From: Rostrohypoxylon terebratum
Taxonomy: Eukaryota; Ascomycota; Sordariomycetes; Xylariales; Hypoxylaceae
Assembly: GCA_022497145.1 (NCBI GenBank)
Contig: MU385972.1
Coordinates: forward strand, 1-64,000
Length of the DNA stretch: 64,000 nucleotides
Direction: 5' to 3'
Below the pieces are notes generated by a model. That model made no database searches. It was not told the DNA's origin and worked only from the letters and a program-made list of their open reading frames with translations. This document shows positions 1 through 12,263 of the stretch, in pieces. The position numbers and the translations under genes are program-made. Position 1 is the stretch's first letter. Each line of letters starts with the position of its first letter.

Positions 1-1983
1 CTCTGAGGAGGAGAGGAATCAAGGACCTTAGCACCCTTGAGAATTATTATTGAATTGATACCACATCCAAGCCCTACATAGCCCTTGTCACAACTACCTA
101 TAGAGCAGAGGAAGGGGATTGTGGTCCGTTAAGAGCGATCAAGCTTGTGTTCGTCTCTGAAAGAGGATGGCCTTTCCCCTGATGTTTTTTACGAGATAGA
201 AGAGGTGCTATATCCTTTCTGAAGAGACTGGGATGTACCTAGATTCTGTTATTTTTGTTTCAGTGATGGTAGAATGAGAACAGTGGAACGTTCAAACGCT
301 ACAGCAACCGAATAAGGGAATGAAAAGGATGGCTTGTGTTTGCACTCGGGCTTGGTACAAGCTGCTGGTTAGAGACCATGCCACTGGCGTGTCATATTCT
401 CTGCACTACGCTTATTATAATGCCAGATGCTGTGATGGGAGCTATTTCTTATACAGGGCGATGGAGAGTTAATACACATTTTAATATGCTCGACTCCCAT
501 GATACTTCGTGAGAATAGACTATGACTCAGGTCATACCGAAATAAAAAAGGAATATGGTGCCTTAATAAATGATGCAGTATATGAAATGAACTTCTGAAA
601 GGGAAATATGGTACCCCAAGAAAGAAATAAGGTCCTCGAAAAGAAAAAGGACCTTCAACAATGTTTAAGGATGGCTATAAGGGTCATAAAATAGGAAACA
701 CGGTAACTAGAAGACGAAATAAAGTTGACGTTGAAATAGATAGGTACCTACACAAGGAATAAGGCGCCCTCAATTAACTCGAAAAGGGGAATTGGTATTT
801 GAATCCGCGTCTTTGGAAGCGAATGCGGCATTTTCTGGGCGCCACCGGTGGTCTCGAAGAAACAAGCTCGTAGATATGGAATAAACGTAAGTACCTACAA
901 CGTCGCTCAGGACCTGGAACTCATCATCTCTGCCACATTACTTCTCAACAGCAGCGTTCCCCAAACGTCCCTTTGTTGGAAAAATGCTTTCATTCGGCAA
1001 AGAATACTCCTCGGGTAATTAGGTAGATTTTATCTATTTCGTGCTCTTGTAAAATCTAAAAAAGCAGCTATACCTACCTAACTTACATCCTCGAAGTTTT
1101 CCGAAGAAACTTGGGAAACTTGGAATGATACTTTCATCATTGCTGATCGTATTCTCTGTAGCTCATCGGGGAGAACCATCCAAGTCCGCAGCTAATATGT
1201 GGCCAGCCGTCTCTTGATGCCACATGCAACTTGGAACTCCGCCTTTCCGTCACATAAAGGTGTCACAAAGGCGACCGATCACGATCGTCAAGGGGGAACA
1301 TGCCCGCGATTAACTGCCGACGTTGATGCCCATACCGCCGTGGCTTTTTCGGATTACGCAAGTAAAGACTCTAGCCAATTTATCGGCAACGTTAGCACGG
1401 TCGATCTGAACCTCAAGATGCAGTAAGGTTAAGCTTTTCGTCATCTTCGAATTCCATCACGGCGTTGTGTTTTCATTGGGTGCATGAACATAATTTCATT
1501 ACTTTTTATTGGACGTGCCACTCCAGCCACCATCTCACTTTTATTGGATGTTGGTGATGAGACGCCTTTCCCTTCTGAGCTTTAGCTATTCTGTTGGAGG
1601 ACAGGGGTAACTAAAAGGTGGCTCAGCGCCATTTTGGGTTGAGATCTCGTAGCTGATTGTAGATCACTCTCATGATCATCAAACCCGAATCTTGGAAAGG
1701 AAATGGGCGAGGTTGAAAACGCGCAATGGACGCGTCTTCATCAACTTCAAATAAGCCCGCGAGCTATGGTGCCAGGTGGATACTGCTAGCTAACTTTTGA
1801 GGCTCGAATGAGTTAATTTTAATAGCGAACGATACTCAGGTCCCGGGATTTTGAGGACTGAGTCCTTAATCGACAACATCCACGATTGCCGAACTATACC
1901 GAGCTGTGCCTTACTAGTATATGGCTTTGTTAGGTAAATTATTATGTATTGGTGCAGATATCTACCGGCTGTGAGGCCGACAT
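1..1983. other. intergenic region at left edge, no gene seen
   Basis: Only short open frames (under about 95 codons) occur here, without recognisable motifs or plausible splice-linked continuations. The right end is the 3' flank of the alpha-galactosidase gene. No tRNA, transposon terminal repeat or tandem array was recognised. Scattered TAGGTACCTA-type motifs occur, as in other intergenic parts of the window. Confidence 0.5.
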
Positions 1984-3788
1984 CTATTCGAAAACTTCGA
2001 ACCCGACAATGTCCGGAGCAGACGATGCCCCATATGCAGCAAGCACAACCTGGTTTGAGCCAGCCACGAACCCATCCACTTCAATGAGCAGCCTATCGGA
2101 CTCAGACCAGTCGCCTCCCGAGAGGGGGAACGCCCATCTCTTAGCGGTACCTCCATTCACAGCGACCGTCATATTGCGAGTGTTAGATCCCCAACCCCAG
2201 GCACTGTCGAGAGCTACGTCGTAGTTGATAAAATCGATACCGAGCAGTTTTTTCCCTGCAGAGCTTGCGGTGACCGAGCTGAAAGTGGCACTCGCTCCTT
2301 GACTTGGGATGCTAATCTTATTCCCCATAGGGGCGCATGTATTTGCGTCGCAATCGACTTCTTGAGCAGCGCCCCCAAATGTGGCGTCTGCTGCTGAATA
2401 ATACTTACCAGTCGACTTAGGTAAAGCGTTCGACTCGGCAATATCCCTCAGTACAAGAAGTCTCAGTTCATGACCTGCGAGCTGCAACTTCTGAGCCCCG
2501 GATATTGTGCCGACATCTTTTGATGCCCATACATCGCGGGCGTGGGCAGACGAGATATTCACCGCCGAGAGGTCGAACTCTACCGTTTGCGAGTCGTTCT
2601 TCCAGTTCGCGATAGCGAGAACCCTTCGGGACCCGGATAGTTCGCCAGCCCAGATGTCCCATTCTTCTTCTGTGTACCGACGGACGAGTCGCGCTTGTTT
2701 AGCTAAGGAGTCCTGGTTGATCGCGATGACTTCTTTATTACTAAGCACAGCGAGGGAGGCGGCTGGTGTGAGTTTTGTGCTCGCGGGTGCTCCGATGTTG
2801 AGGGGTGACTTGTTGATCGCCCACATACTGAAGTGGAACTTCTCCTCCTGGAGAGATAGGGCGTTAAGCCCAACACTGCATGCGTCAATATTCGGAAACG
2901 TACCTACGGTTTTGCGGATGCGGGCTTACATTAACATGTCCATATCGGGAAAAGCACCAACTGCGGTCGACTTATAGTACGGCACGACCTGGTTTGTAAT
3001 GCGCCATATACTCCTCCACGCGTTGTAAATGTCGTTGCTGATCCTATAGACGTTGCTAATAGGGGGCGCCCATTCACCCAGGTCTTGGCCTACACCCCAT
3101 TGGCATATGAAGTAGGCGATGTCTCGGTCTACATCATCTAAGATAGCGGCCATCTTCTCGTGGCGCGCGGGTGATGTAGACACTGCCGATGTGTAGTCCG
3201 CCATGAGAGTTTTGGATGAAGCGTAGCAGTTATCATATCTGTATGAGGTGAGTCTTGGATGCTAACTCTTAACTCTCTAGGGCTTTCTCCCAACTCACTT
3301 CAAGGAGTCGCCGGTCCAATTGGCAAATGTCTGCGCGTCTATCTCTTCATATCCTGCATCTAGATTAGAATTATGCCCGGAGCACCCAACTGACCCCCAA
3401 GTTTCGTACCGAGAGACGCTGGCAGATCTGTCGAGCCGCATTGGTAATAACCTGCCCCCGAGTAGAGACCAAACTTCAAACCTAGACCGTGAAGAAAATC
3501 CCCTAGAGCCTTTCCGCCGGACGGGAAGAGGTCGGTATTCCATTGCAATCGATTTTCGGAGTCCCTGTCTACCGCCATCCACCCGCAATCGGTCGTCACA
3601 TATTGGTAACCCAAGTCGGCCAAACCCAAATCCACGAGCCCCTGAGCATTGGTATGCATGATATCTTCAGTAGGATTGCAACCATAATAATTATAACTAT
3701 TCCATCCCATCGGTGGCGTCTTCGACTTGTAGAGGACAGCCTCCACCGAGGCTCCCAGAAGGAGTGCTGAGGCAATCACACTCTTCAT
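1984..3788 (-). CDS. alpha-galactosidase, GH27, secreted, with C-terminal CBM-like domain
   Basis: Four exons: 3788-3410, 3353-3299, 3238-2930 and 2875-1984, with introns of 54-60 bp; they sum to 544 codons plus stop. The N-terminus (MKSVIASALLLGASVEAVLY) is a signal peptide. GH27 hallmarks follow: TPPMGWNSYNYYGC near residue 25, TTDCGWM, GLKFGLYSGAGYYQC, and KYDNC built across the second intron, whose Asp is the family nucleophile. RISNDIYNAW holds the family acid/base Asp. After the catalytic barrel and beta-sandwich, the last 130 or so residues (from about SNALPKSTGKYYSAADATFGG) look like a CBM35-type carbohydrate-binding module. The enzyme should release terminal alpha-galactose from galactomannans or raffinose-type sugars outside the cell. 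It diverges from the HET gene across about 1.16 kb. Family is clear; the CBM assignment is by appearance. Confidence 0.93.
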
Positions 3789-4944
3789 CGTGCCTTTATC
3801 TTTCCTCGATCTCGATTTGGCGGCGACGGCTTTGGAGATGAGTCGGCGTAGTGACTTGACCTGCCAGTTTCTCGCCGTGAAGCATTTCGGGCGTCATAGT
3901 GCCTTTTGTACGTCATGGCTATTTCCAAGTTGGCTAAGTTCTCGGTCTATGAAAGCCGACGATGATCCAACGTGACCATATAAATGTACTTATAATTCTC
4001 CGTGGAGTCGATTTCTCCATCACCAAACCTCGGCCTCCTCCAAATACTACATAGTATGAATACCTATTTGCGGGGAACCTGGTCCGGGGATGCTCTTTCT
4101 CCACATACGGCATTCACGTAACAGTCCAGGCACCGCTAGATCTCATAGAAGCGGACCTATGAGGACTCGATGAGTAAAAACCTGGTTGAATTTCTCCAAA
4201 TAACACGTAGAACTGCCTCGTCATTCGATTCAAAATGGTAGATACATAGGTACGTACATATAAAGGAGGAATACTCTTTTTTTCAGAGAAAGCATGTGAT
4301 TTGTCCACTGACATCTTAAAAGATATATAAATACCCAAGTAAGATAAAATCCATAACAAGAAAATGGTATACTGGTATAGCTTCAATTTTCGTAGCTGCC
4401 CAGTTGGAAATACGGATAAGGGAAAGACGACCTCGTTAATTCCCCACCGAATAATGCCATGCATAAGTTGGTGGAGGACGGATGAAAGTTATGCAAATTT
4501 CAATCAGCTATCGAACTATGAGTTATTACCTAATCTCCAATATTAAATGTCTTGGCCGAAATTCAGATAATCTTCAATATTGAAACATCAACTAAAACAT
4601 CAACCACAGACTACGATGTGGAATAAATAGATGTCTAGAGCAAGTCTCTAACCAACTTCATTTTCTACCAGTCTACGCGCCTATTCTTTTTATGTCTTTG
4701 GTGACTTTCCGGCTGCTGCCTAAAAATAGTACCAGCTGAACATTTGCGGGCGCTTAACCGACAACTTGGATGCCGAGAAGAGAAAAAATAGCCCCCCACC
4801 ATGTCCACCATGTCTAATGGGTGTCTAACATGTTCTGTGTGTGTCGAGCCTCGCCCGTTCCAAGAGGGTTGTTGGACTATTATTAACATAATTAATTTAA
4901 TCGTCGCCATGAAAAATTTCAAGTGAAAAAAAAAAACAATTAGT
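3789..4944. other. divergent intergenic region between GH27 and HET genes
   Basis: This is the shared upstream region of the alpha-galactosidase (-) and the HET gene (+). It is AT-rich, with several short open frames lacking any family motif. A poly(A) stretch (4926-4936) lies just before the HET start codon. No specific regulatory site was identified with confidence. Confidence 0.5.
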
Positions 4945-7479
4945 ATGGGCGAGGACGAATCTATCGAACTTCAACCTCTCTGTGGACCATCAGACCAGCA
5001 ATTAGATGATCTTATTCAAAAACCGTCCAAAATGATAGCTGCAGGCAGCACACTCTACGATGCCCTCCCACTCCCTCCCCGATCCAAGTTGATCAGGGTC
5101 TTGGACATCAAAGGAAGCACTAACTTGGAGGATCCCCTCGTTAGTTACATACAAGTAATATCGTTGGATCGCGTCTTCGAAACACCTTTCACTGCTCTCT
5201 CCTACGTTTGGGGAGGTTATTCTACTCCGAAAGACACCATTAAGTGCGGGACAGACCGGGTGCCAATCACCACGAACTGTAGAGATGCATTGCGATATTT
5301 GCGCATGACAACCAAAGGCAAATTAACCATATGGGTCGATGCTATTTGCATCAATCAAGGAAATGACAAGGAAAAAGAAGACCAGATACCCCTAATGGGC
5401 GAGATATACAGTCGAGCAGAAACGGTATATATTTGGCTTGGAAATGCCTCTCTCGCAAGCCAACGCGCAATGTCCTGTCTTTCCCTAGCCGCACAACGCA
5501 ATTATTTGCCTCTTGACCCGGAGCGCGTCTACAGAAGAGCGCGCTGGATCGACCGAGCTAAGTTCGCTCTGAAGTTGCTTCCTCCTTACGTCTTCTTCAA
5601 GTCCTATTACAATGGCTGGGAAGAATTCAGACTCCGACGCGCTTATAGACCCGAAGACTTCGAAGAGCTTCTAGGTAGAGACTGGTTTTCTAGGGCTTGG
5701 ACCTTCCAAGAAGTTATTCTAGCCCAAAACCCAATTCTCGTTTGCGGTTCTAACTCTCTTCCTTGGGTCGAGTTCATCAGAGGGTTTGGAAGCTTGTACA
5801 ATAGTTCTAGGGCAAGAACCGTTCCCACTGTCACGGGGATTGCACACTACGGCAACGTTAGCGACGCCGTTATCCTCGAAAAAGAACAGCAGACCCCATC
5901 GACTCGTTATTTGCCAGACACTTTCAGAGCTTTTGAACGAGTCGTCCGATTATGGACTGGAACCACGAGACCATGGGTAGGACGTGGGGACCGATCGATA
6001 GAAGCCGCACTGAAGGAGTCATTTTACCATCTTCAGCAATCCTATGTCAGAATCCACGACTCTCTCCTCCCCCACTCCACACTCGGAAGAGTTTACTATT
6101 CTCTGACAAGTTTCGGGATCCTTCTCCTTATCTTAATACCTCCTCTCGCAGTCTTGATCTTTCTCGATAAAACACAGCCTTCTAAAAACGCAGACACAGC
6201 TTTAGGCACATATGCCTTTCTCATGACTCTCCTCCTTTTAGTTCAGTATATATTAACGCGTATATCTTGGTGGTGGCTTCCGCGGAAAGGATCCTTTGGA
6301 GATGCTGATGAATACAGCGACACGCGCGTCACCCACACCCTCGTTGAGGGCGTCATACAGACGCTTAGACAACGCCAGGCCACGAACCCCAAAGACCGAG
6401 TCTTCGCACTCTACGGTGTGCTAGAGCGATCCGGGCTAAGCGATCTACCTCGACCCGACTACGGAAAGCCTCAAGGGCTAATCTACCACGAGTTTTTCCA
6501 TGACATAATGAAATGGCAGAAGTCGAGCATGGCGTTACTGCTCGATGCTGGCAAGAGGTTGGAAGATAACCCAGATATGTGCGAGGCCCCGAGCTGGGTA
6601 CCAGACTGGAGCAACCCGCTTCCCGAACCCACTGTCTCCGCGAACTTCTTCCTGAGCGGGAGAGACAGGAAGTTTGACGCCACGCGGGGGGTCGAAGAGT
6701 ACGTGAGATTCACCGCGAAGCCAAATGAACTTGTCATTCGTGGACATTGGAGCGGTTCCATTACCTATGTGACCAACGCGTTCCATTCGATACCTAATAA
6801 TCTCATGTACAACGATATTCTACAATATCTAGCGGAACCAGATGGCGCCATTGCCTCTTTAATGAGCTGGACGTCTATCATCGCCTATATGTCCCGACCT
6901 TTGCGTCCCAGAAAATCGATGTTCCAGACCAGCGGCGGTGTTTACACAGCTCTCACCGGCAAGCATGGCTCCACCACGAAAATCATAGAACCCGGCCACG
7001 AGGCGGATCTTCTCGATGTGTACTTTGCACTTACGCAACAAACTGCTACGTACTGTACCAGCGACCTTTTCTGTGAGATAGCGAAAGTACTCGACGTATT
7101 TGCTTGGTCAAGGGACAGCTACGGAGCCGAGAATTGTAATTCATACGAGGCCCGCATAGGCACGGCACGAGCGTTAGCTGTTGATCCAAAAGTCCTCAAG
7201 ACGTTCATCGGACTCATAGACGACTTAGCTCGAAATGAGCGACGGTTATTTGTAACATCAGAAAATGTCGTGGGTTGCGGATCCAAGGGTGCGGCTGTGG
7301 GAGATCGTCTAGCCCTTGTGGCTGGGCTGCCCGCACCACTTGTGCTAAGGCCGACGGATCCGAAGATGAAGAACTGGTTCAATTCCAATTATGAAATCAC
7401 CTGTTCTGCGTTTGTCGCACCTTGGATGGATGGCTCGGCGTGTCGAGAGGGGGATATGAATGATATCAGGCTAGTTTAA
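4945..7479 (+). CDS. heterokaryon incompatibility (HET) domain protein with membrane segments
   Basis: Single-exon gene of 844 residues. The HET domain (PF06985) begins near residue 80: ALSYVWG at 84-90, IWVDAICINQ at 129-138 and YSRAETVYIWLG at 155-166 are its signature blocks. RDWFSRAWTFQEVILA further on is a common HET continuation. About midway are two hydrophobic stretches (around FGILLLILIPPLAVLIFL and ALGTYAFLMTLLLLVQYILT), which look like a membrane hairpin. Downstream, DRVFALYGVL is also typical of HET proteins. HET proteins act in non-self recognition and programmed cell death after fusion of unlike hyphae; the trigger of this one cannot be read from sequence. No repeat domain (WD40, ankyrin, TPR) is evident at the C-terminus. 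Confidence 0.93.
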   Translation: MGEDESIELQPLCGPSDQQLDDLIQKPSKMIAAGSTLYDALPLPPRSKLIRVLDIKGSTNLEDPLVSYIQVISLDRVFETPFTALSYVWGGYSTPKDTIKCGTDRVPITTNCRDALRYLRMTTKGKLTIWVDAICINQGNDKEKEDQIPLMGEIYSRAETVYIWLGNASLASQRAMSCLSLAAQRNYLPLDPERVYRRARWIDRAKFALKLLPPYVFFKSYYNGWEEFRLRRAYRPEDFEELLGRDWFSRAWTFQEVILAQNPILVCGSNSLPWVEFIRGFGSLYNSSRARTVPTVTGIAHYGNVSDAVILEKEQQTPSTRYLPDTFRAFERVVRLWTGTTRPWVGRGDRSIEAALKESFYHLQQSYVRIHDSLLPHSTLGRVYYSLTSFGILLLILIPPLAVLIFLDKTQPSKNADTALGTYAFLMTLLLLVQYILTRISWWWLPRKGSFGDADEYSDTRVTHTLVEGVIQTLRQRQATNPKDRVFALYGVLERSGLSDLPRPDYGKPQGLIYHEFFHDIMKWQKSSMALLLDAGKRLEDNPDMCEAPSWVPDWSNPLPEPTVSANFFLSGRDRKFDATRGVEEYVRFTAKPNELVIRGHWSGSITYVTNAFHSIPNNLMYNDILQYLAEPDGAIASLMSWTSIIAYMSRPLRPRKSMFQTSGGVYTALTGKHGSTTKIIEPGHEADLLDVYFALTQQTATYCTSDLFCEIAKVLDVFAWSRDSYGAENCNSYEARIGTARALAVDPKVLKTFIGLIDDLARNERRLFVTSENVVGCGSKGAAVGDRLALVAGLPAPLVLRPTDPKMKNWFNSNYEITCSAFVAPWMDGSACREGDMNDIRLV

Positions 7480-8217
7480 TGAATGAGGGAATTATACCAT
7501 GGGATGAGAAATGAATTATGACTGATGTTTTCTGCGAGGCTTCGACTATATTCGGCCCCGGTAATAGCGGTTCAGCGACAGGAAGGCGTCAAGCGTGCCT
7601 GATTCCGGGCCGAAAAGGCAATTGACCCAATTGAACGGGCCAGCCTAGGATTGGAGGGGGGCTTTTCGTCTTACTTGAACTAGTTGTATTATTATTATTT
7701 ATGAAACTCCCTTGACGGGATGTGTTCTTCACAGATCGGTTCTCTGGGGATCTCAGACGCTACATGATCCTTGAATTGGTGTAACCAACATGAGCACGGT
7801 ACTGACCGTCGTATGAGATTCTACCCACATCACATTTAGCCCAATTTCTGGGACATGATAGATCTTACGGGTCTTTCAATTTCTGCATCAAAGCGTGCCG
7901 TGCCTTAAGTGGAAAAAGTAAACACATGGGCAAACACTCAAATGTGAAACCATCGTACCCATTCCCCTTACATCCATCAAAGAACCGCAGGAGTCGACGA
8001 GGCGGCGAGGACTATGGAGAAATTCTGTATATAGAGAGGTCGCCAGCGGCTTCTGGATGATGTTTTCGAGCCAGCAACAACAACATTCTTTCCCTACCAA
8101 TCAAAACGTTAAACATTCATTTCCAATCTCATTCTTTTCACCAGCATAGTCCAGGGTCAGTCTTTTCTTCTAAACTCTCGACTTACGATTAGCAAACCAC
8201 TCGATCGAATAAAAAAA
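7480..8217. other. intergenic region upstream of the glycine-rich secreted protein
   Basis: No coding signal. The last 120 bp before the start at 8218 are pyrimidine-rich with an A-run just before the ATG, a usual fungal core promoter and leader composition. The left part is the 3' flank of the HET gene. Confidence 0.45.
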
Positions 8218-8993
8218 ATGTACTCCAACACGATCCTCCTCGCCCTCCTCACCGCCGTCTACGGCGCCCCCACACCGGCTGGCCCGGTGTTACCTGACTT
8301 CCCCGGCGTCTCCGGCGCGCCTTCCCTCCCGGGCTCCTTCGGCGGCGGCGTCATGCCCTCCGGCTTCCCCCACGCTAGCGGGTTGCCCACTCCCGCCGCC
8401 GCCGGTGGCGCGGAAAGCGCTGTCCCGACTAAGGCTCCTACTACCTTCGGCACCTTCGGCGGCATGGGCAAGAGCACCGGGTCCGGTGTAAGCAAGGAGT
8501 CCGACTCCGAGGGTGGTGGTATTGGTGGTAGTGTTGGTGGCCAGGAAGGCGCGAACCCGTTCCAGCAGGGTGGCAGCACCGGTGGCAGCGCTAGTGGTAA
8601 CCCCTTCGAGAAGGGCGGTAGCACCGGAAGTGGAAGCACCGGAAGTGGCAGTATGTGACCTACAGAGTTCTGTTCTCAATCTCTCCCTTCGACAAACGAC
8701 TAACCTCTATTCTCGCAGTTGGCAGCTTCGGCGGCATCGGTGTCGGTATAGGTCAGGGCCAGGGTCAAGGCCTCGGCGGACAGAGCCAAGGAAGCAGTAT
8801 CGGATCCAAGGCCGGTTCTGGCACGGGCACGGGCATGGGTATGGGAGGTACCGGCGGCGAAATGGGCGGCCTAGGCATGGGCAAGGAGATCAAGGAGCGG
8901 GACGAGGTCTCGGGCTTTCCACCGAACCCTCCCACATTCCACCCCATCGTCCCCATCTCCCACGACGGCACTGCTACGAACCCTGTGCCTTAA
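8218..8993 (+). CDS. small secreted glycine-rich protein, unknown function
   Basis: Two exons (8218-8650 and 8719-8993) with a 68-bp GT-AG intron; 235 residues. Splicing is needed because the first exon's frame hits a stop just past the donor, and the second frame keeps the same Gly-rich composition. The N-terminus MYSNTILLALLTAVYGAPTP is a signal peptide with likely cleavage after YGA. The mature protein is dominated by Gly, Ser and Thr, with imperfect repeats such as NPFQQGGSTGGSASG / NPFEKGGSTGSGS and, after the intron, GQGQGQGLGG and GTGTGMGMGG. No Cys pattern of a hydrophobin is present. The C-terminal 35 residues are Pro-rich. It may be a wall-associated or effector-like protein, but nothing in the sequence proves this. 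Confidence 0.72.
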
Positions 8994-9808
8994 ATGCGAT
9001 CCGATCGCTTAGGCCGAGCCAAGCTGAACCCGGAAGCGAAGGATCGATTTTCCGACAGTGCTCGGCAGCGGAATCGTCTACGGGATGCGGAGTTGAGAAG
9101 ACGGACGGGGATGCTCGGAATCGCCCGCTGTACTGCGTACAAGTCTCACCTAAGGTTGACAGGGCTATTTTTTTTCTTTCAAAAATTTCCTATTTCTATC
9201 AATGCTTTCATGTACTCCAGAGGTTTGTGGATGTACGCTACTTGCTCGTGTAAGAGTTACGAACTGTATGTACTATGGGTTACTCGTGGATGATGATGGA
9301 AGGATATCGTGGTAGCGTAGTGGTGCTGTTCAGAGCTTGTCTTGGCACACATACTAGCCTCGTGTTGCAGGCCAATGCAGAATGAAAGGTTCTCCCAATT
9401 ACAATTAATTATCCGGGGGCGTGAATGATGTTTTTTCTTATTCAAACTCGTAGTTATATATTATCATCATCTTGTTAGTTAAACGTCTACTGAGAGCGAT
9501 GTCTTTAGAGGGGCTATACCAGCAAACAACTTCGAATATGAAGGGTGTGCGCCGAAGATTGAGCCTTCAACGATGACGTGGCACTGCATCGGAAATAGCA
9601 ATATCGAAATCTGTCATAATTCCTAGATTTGGCTACCAGGTAAATGGAATATCGTCATTCGGATCGTTACGCTTCCTTTCTACATCATATCGTACTTTCA
9701 ATCTGCATCTCATCTTCTTGCTTACCTACGTACACAATGAATTTCAACATAACGTAATTGAGATTCCTGATCGTCCCCAGTTCGCCGCCGATGGGAACTA
9801 ACGTAGAA
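8994..9808. other. convergent intergenic region
   Basis: This is the 3' flank shared by the glycine-rich gene (+) and kynureninase (-). No conserved coding sequence is seen; open frames here are extensions of other frames of the glycine-rich gene. AT-rich stretches around 9430-9475 could serve 3'-end formation. Confidence 0.45.
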
Positions 9809-11402
9809 CTACTTCTGTGTCGCAAGCAGCGCGGCCTCGAAACCCTCAGCGAATGTGACACATTCTGCGAACGAATTGTATAGAGGTGCGGGAGCGACTC
9901 GGATAACGTTCGGTTTTCTCTCGTCCACAATGATGCCGACTTCTTCAAGGCTCTTCATCACCGGATCCAGGAGGCCGTCAGCTAGTAGTAGACTTAACTG
10001 TGCACCACGCTGGTCTGGGTCGGATGGAGTGATGATCCTGAAGAGCTTCTTAGCATCTTCCGACAAGGCGGCGAGGGACTTCTCAAGGAAGGCGGTGATT
10101 TTCTTGGACTTCTCTCGCAGTGCCGAAACGCCGCCCGCAAGTTCAAAAACCTCGAGCGATGCGCTCAGACTTGTAATGTCGAGAATGCTGGGGTTGCTCA
10201 ATTGAAATCCGGCTGCTCCCTTGACGGGGTGGAACTTGGTTTCCATCTGGAAACGGGTGGCCTTGTCGTTTCCCCACCAGCCTGAAAGTCGCTTGCCGTA
10301 CCCCCTCTCGGGTTCTTCGTCGGTTATGGTCGTGGAAACCAGGCTATTACGTGAATTTATGAACATGCCTCCGATACAGCCCGGCCCCCCATTGAGATAC
10401 TTGTAGGTACACCAGGCCGCGGCATCCACGTCCCAATCATGAAGGTGGAGTGGGACATTGCCCACCGCGTGCGCCAGATCCCAGATGATGAATATGTCGT
10501 GCTTGTGCGCGAATGCCGTGATGGTTGGGATGTCCAGCAGCTGACCGGTATAGTACTGGATCCCAGGTAGCAGGATGAGGGCGGTATCCGCCGCGTGCTT
10601 CGATATGAGGGATTGGATATCGTAGGTGGTGATGAGGGAGTCCTCCGAGTAGGGAGACTCGATGGTCACCATAGAGGTGGCTGGATCGAGGCCATGATGG
10701 CGTATCTGGCTCAGTACGGCGAACTAAGACGTCTCAGCGAAGGCACAATTTTCTGTCGTCATGCGGGCCACCCCTTACATGATCGCTCGGGAAGGCCTTG
10801 CTCTCCAATATGATCTTATGTCTCCCGCTTGGATCGGGTTTGTAGAAAGCTGACATCAATAAATGCAAATTCGCCGTCAGGGTCTGCATGACCGCCACTT
10901 CCGATTCATCCGCCCCGACGATGGGGGACATCAATTTGGCAGCTCGGGAATCAGCGTCGAGCCATGTTGGTAAAGGGGAGTCGCTGAGTGGCTTGAAATG
11001 GCCCTGGACGGCTTGGGTGGACCAGGTTTGGAGGTACTGGTTGATGCGAGTTGCCGTTCTTTTGGGTTGCAATCCAAGGGAGTTCCCGCACAGGTATGTA
11101 CATGTCGTCGTTTCATCGGTTGGGGCTGGGGCTGGGGATGGGGCGGGATCGGGATCGTTACTACTACGATCTACGGAAGTTCAATATGTGAGCGATGTGT
11201 TTTTCTCGGTTGCTGACAGACAGACCGGAAAAGGCAGTTCACCTTCTTTCTGCTGGTGATCTTCGAGAGTCGTTCGTCTGATTTCAGCTTTGCTGGGGAT
11301 TCGAAATTCGTCTCTTAAGTGACGAAGTTTGTCATCCCTGTCTAGGACTTGAGCTTGAGAACGAAGTTTCGAAAACTGAGATTGGTCGGTTGACGCGCTC
11401 AT
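9809..11402 (-). CDS. BNA5: kynureninase (L-kynurenine hydrolase)
   Basis: PLP-dependent enzyme cleaving kynurenine or 3-hydroxykynurenine to (3-hydroxy)anthranilate plus alanine in tryptophan breakdown and de novo NAD synthesis. Proposed exons are 11402-11243, 11170-10779 and 10723-9809, giving 488 residues. The second intron (55 bp) restores FPSDHFAVLSQIRHHGLDP, a kynureninase block. TYLCGNSLGLQP is the family N-terminal motif. IIWDLAHAVGNVPLHLHDW and WCTYKYLNGGPGCIGGMF include the PLP-binding Asp and Lys. RVAPAPLYNSF is near the C-terminus. The first intron is less certain, because several weak donors are possible; the chosen one (GTGAAC) keeps the frame and removes an in-frame TGA. The segment before YLCGN is unusually rich in Pro-Ala and may be partly intron. 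Confidence 0.93.
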
Positions 11403-11650
11403 CCTCGATGGTGTAATGCGCCTATATCTGTATGAGTGTATATGTTGTATACGTATCCAATGTTGTACCTATACCTAGTAGTTGTAAGGTATATAGTAGT
11501 AGCTGTATACGTACGTCGTAGGTATGCAGCTCCAGGGCTATCAGTACCTAGACTTTAGAGTAGGTATAGTGTATACTCAGTATAGAGATGTAGATGTAAT
11601 TGATGCGATCGGTCGTTCGAACTAGCGCGCAGACTATTTTTCCCTCCCGG

Positions 11651-11690
11651 ACTGGATTAACTGGATTAACTGGATTAACTAGAATTAACT
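11651..11690. repeat. 9-bp tandem repeat, about 4 copies
   Basis: The unit ACTGGATTA occurs three times exactly (11651-11677), followed by a diverged fourth copy. It lies about 250 bp upstream of the kynureninase start codon. Confidence 0.85.
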
Positions 11691-12263
11691 GAATCAGCTA
11701 GCTCAAATTAAGTTTGTGGATTAATTGTTGTCGCGGCTCTTAAGACTTAGGTAGTTACACCTTGAAAGTTGCGCCAGGTCAGGTTCAAGTGGTAGTGTTG
11801 TGTCATGGATGAGTTACTTTTCGGCAGTCCGTCCTTTCCAGCTAAAGTTTTCCTTTCCCTTTTCCTTTCCTTTTTTTTCCCTCCTCGCTCGCGATAACCC
11901 CGCGATCTACTCTAACCTTTGCGGCAAGTGGCAAGTGGGGTTAATTAGACGGGATTGGGAATGATCGATGCAAGCAATTACGTAGTTGAATACTTTATAC
12001 ATCGATAATATCAGTTTTCAATTAAGCGAAGATAGTCTTTAGTCAAGATTGATCTAAAAAGACAAATAGATTCAACCTCTTTACGAAATGGAAATCCTCT
12101 ACTTTATGTGCGCAATCGCAACGTGTCCAATGACTGCAAAACTCGTGGAAGCGAACGAAGCAAGAGAAGCACGAGAACTTAAGCGACGATGACCTATCGT
12201 GTTGCACAAATTGCCTGACAAGCTTCATCAAGCTTTCTTGGACAGATCGAATATATTGGTCAG

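Noticed and set aside
1199..1426. 75-codon open frame in the left intergenic region
   Set aside because: No motif, no signal peptide, and no splice-linked extension; length is within random expectation.
8513..9253. 246-codon open frame overlapping the glycine-rich gene
   Set aside because: It is the alternative frame of a GC-biased repeat sequence (Arg/Val-rich) and runs across the intron; the signal-peptide frame is better supported.
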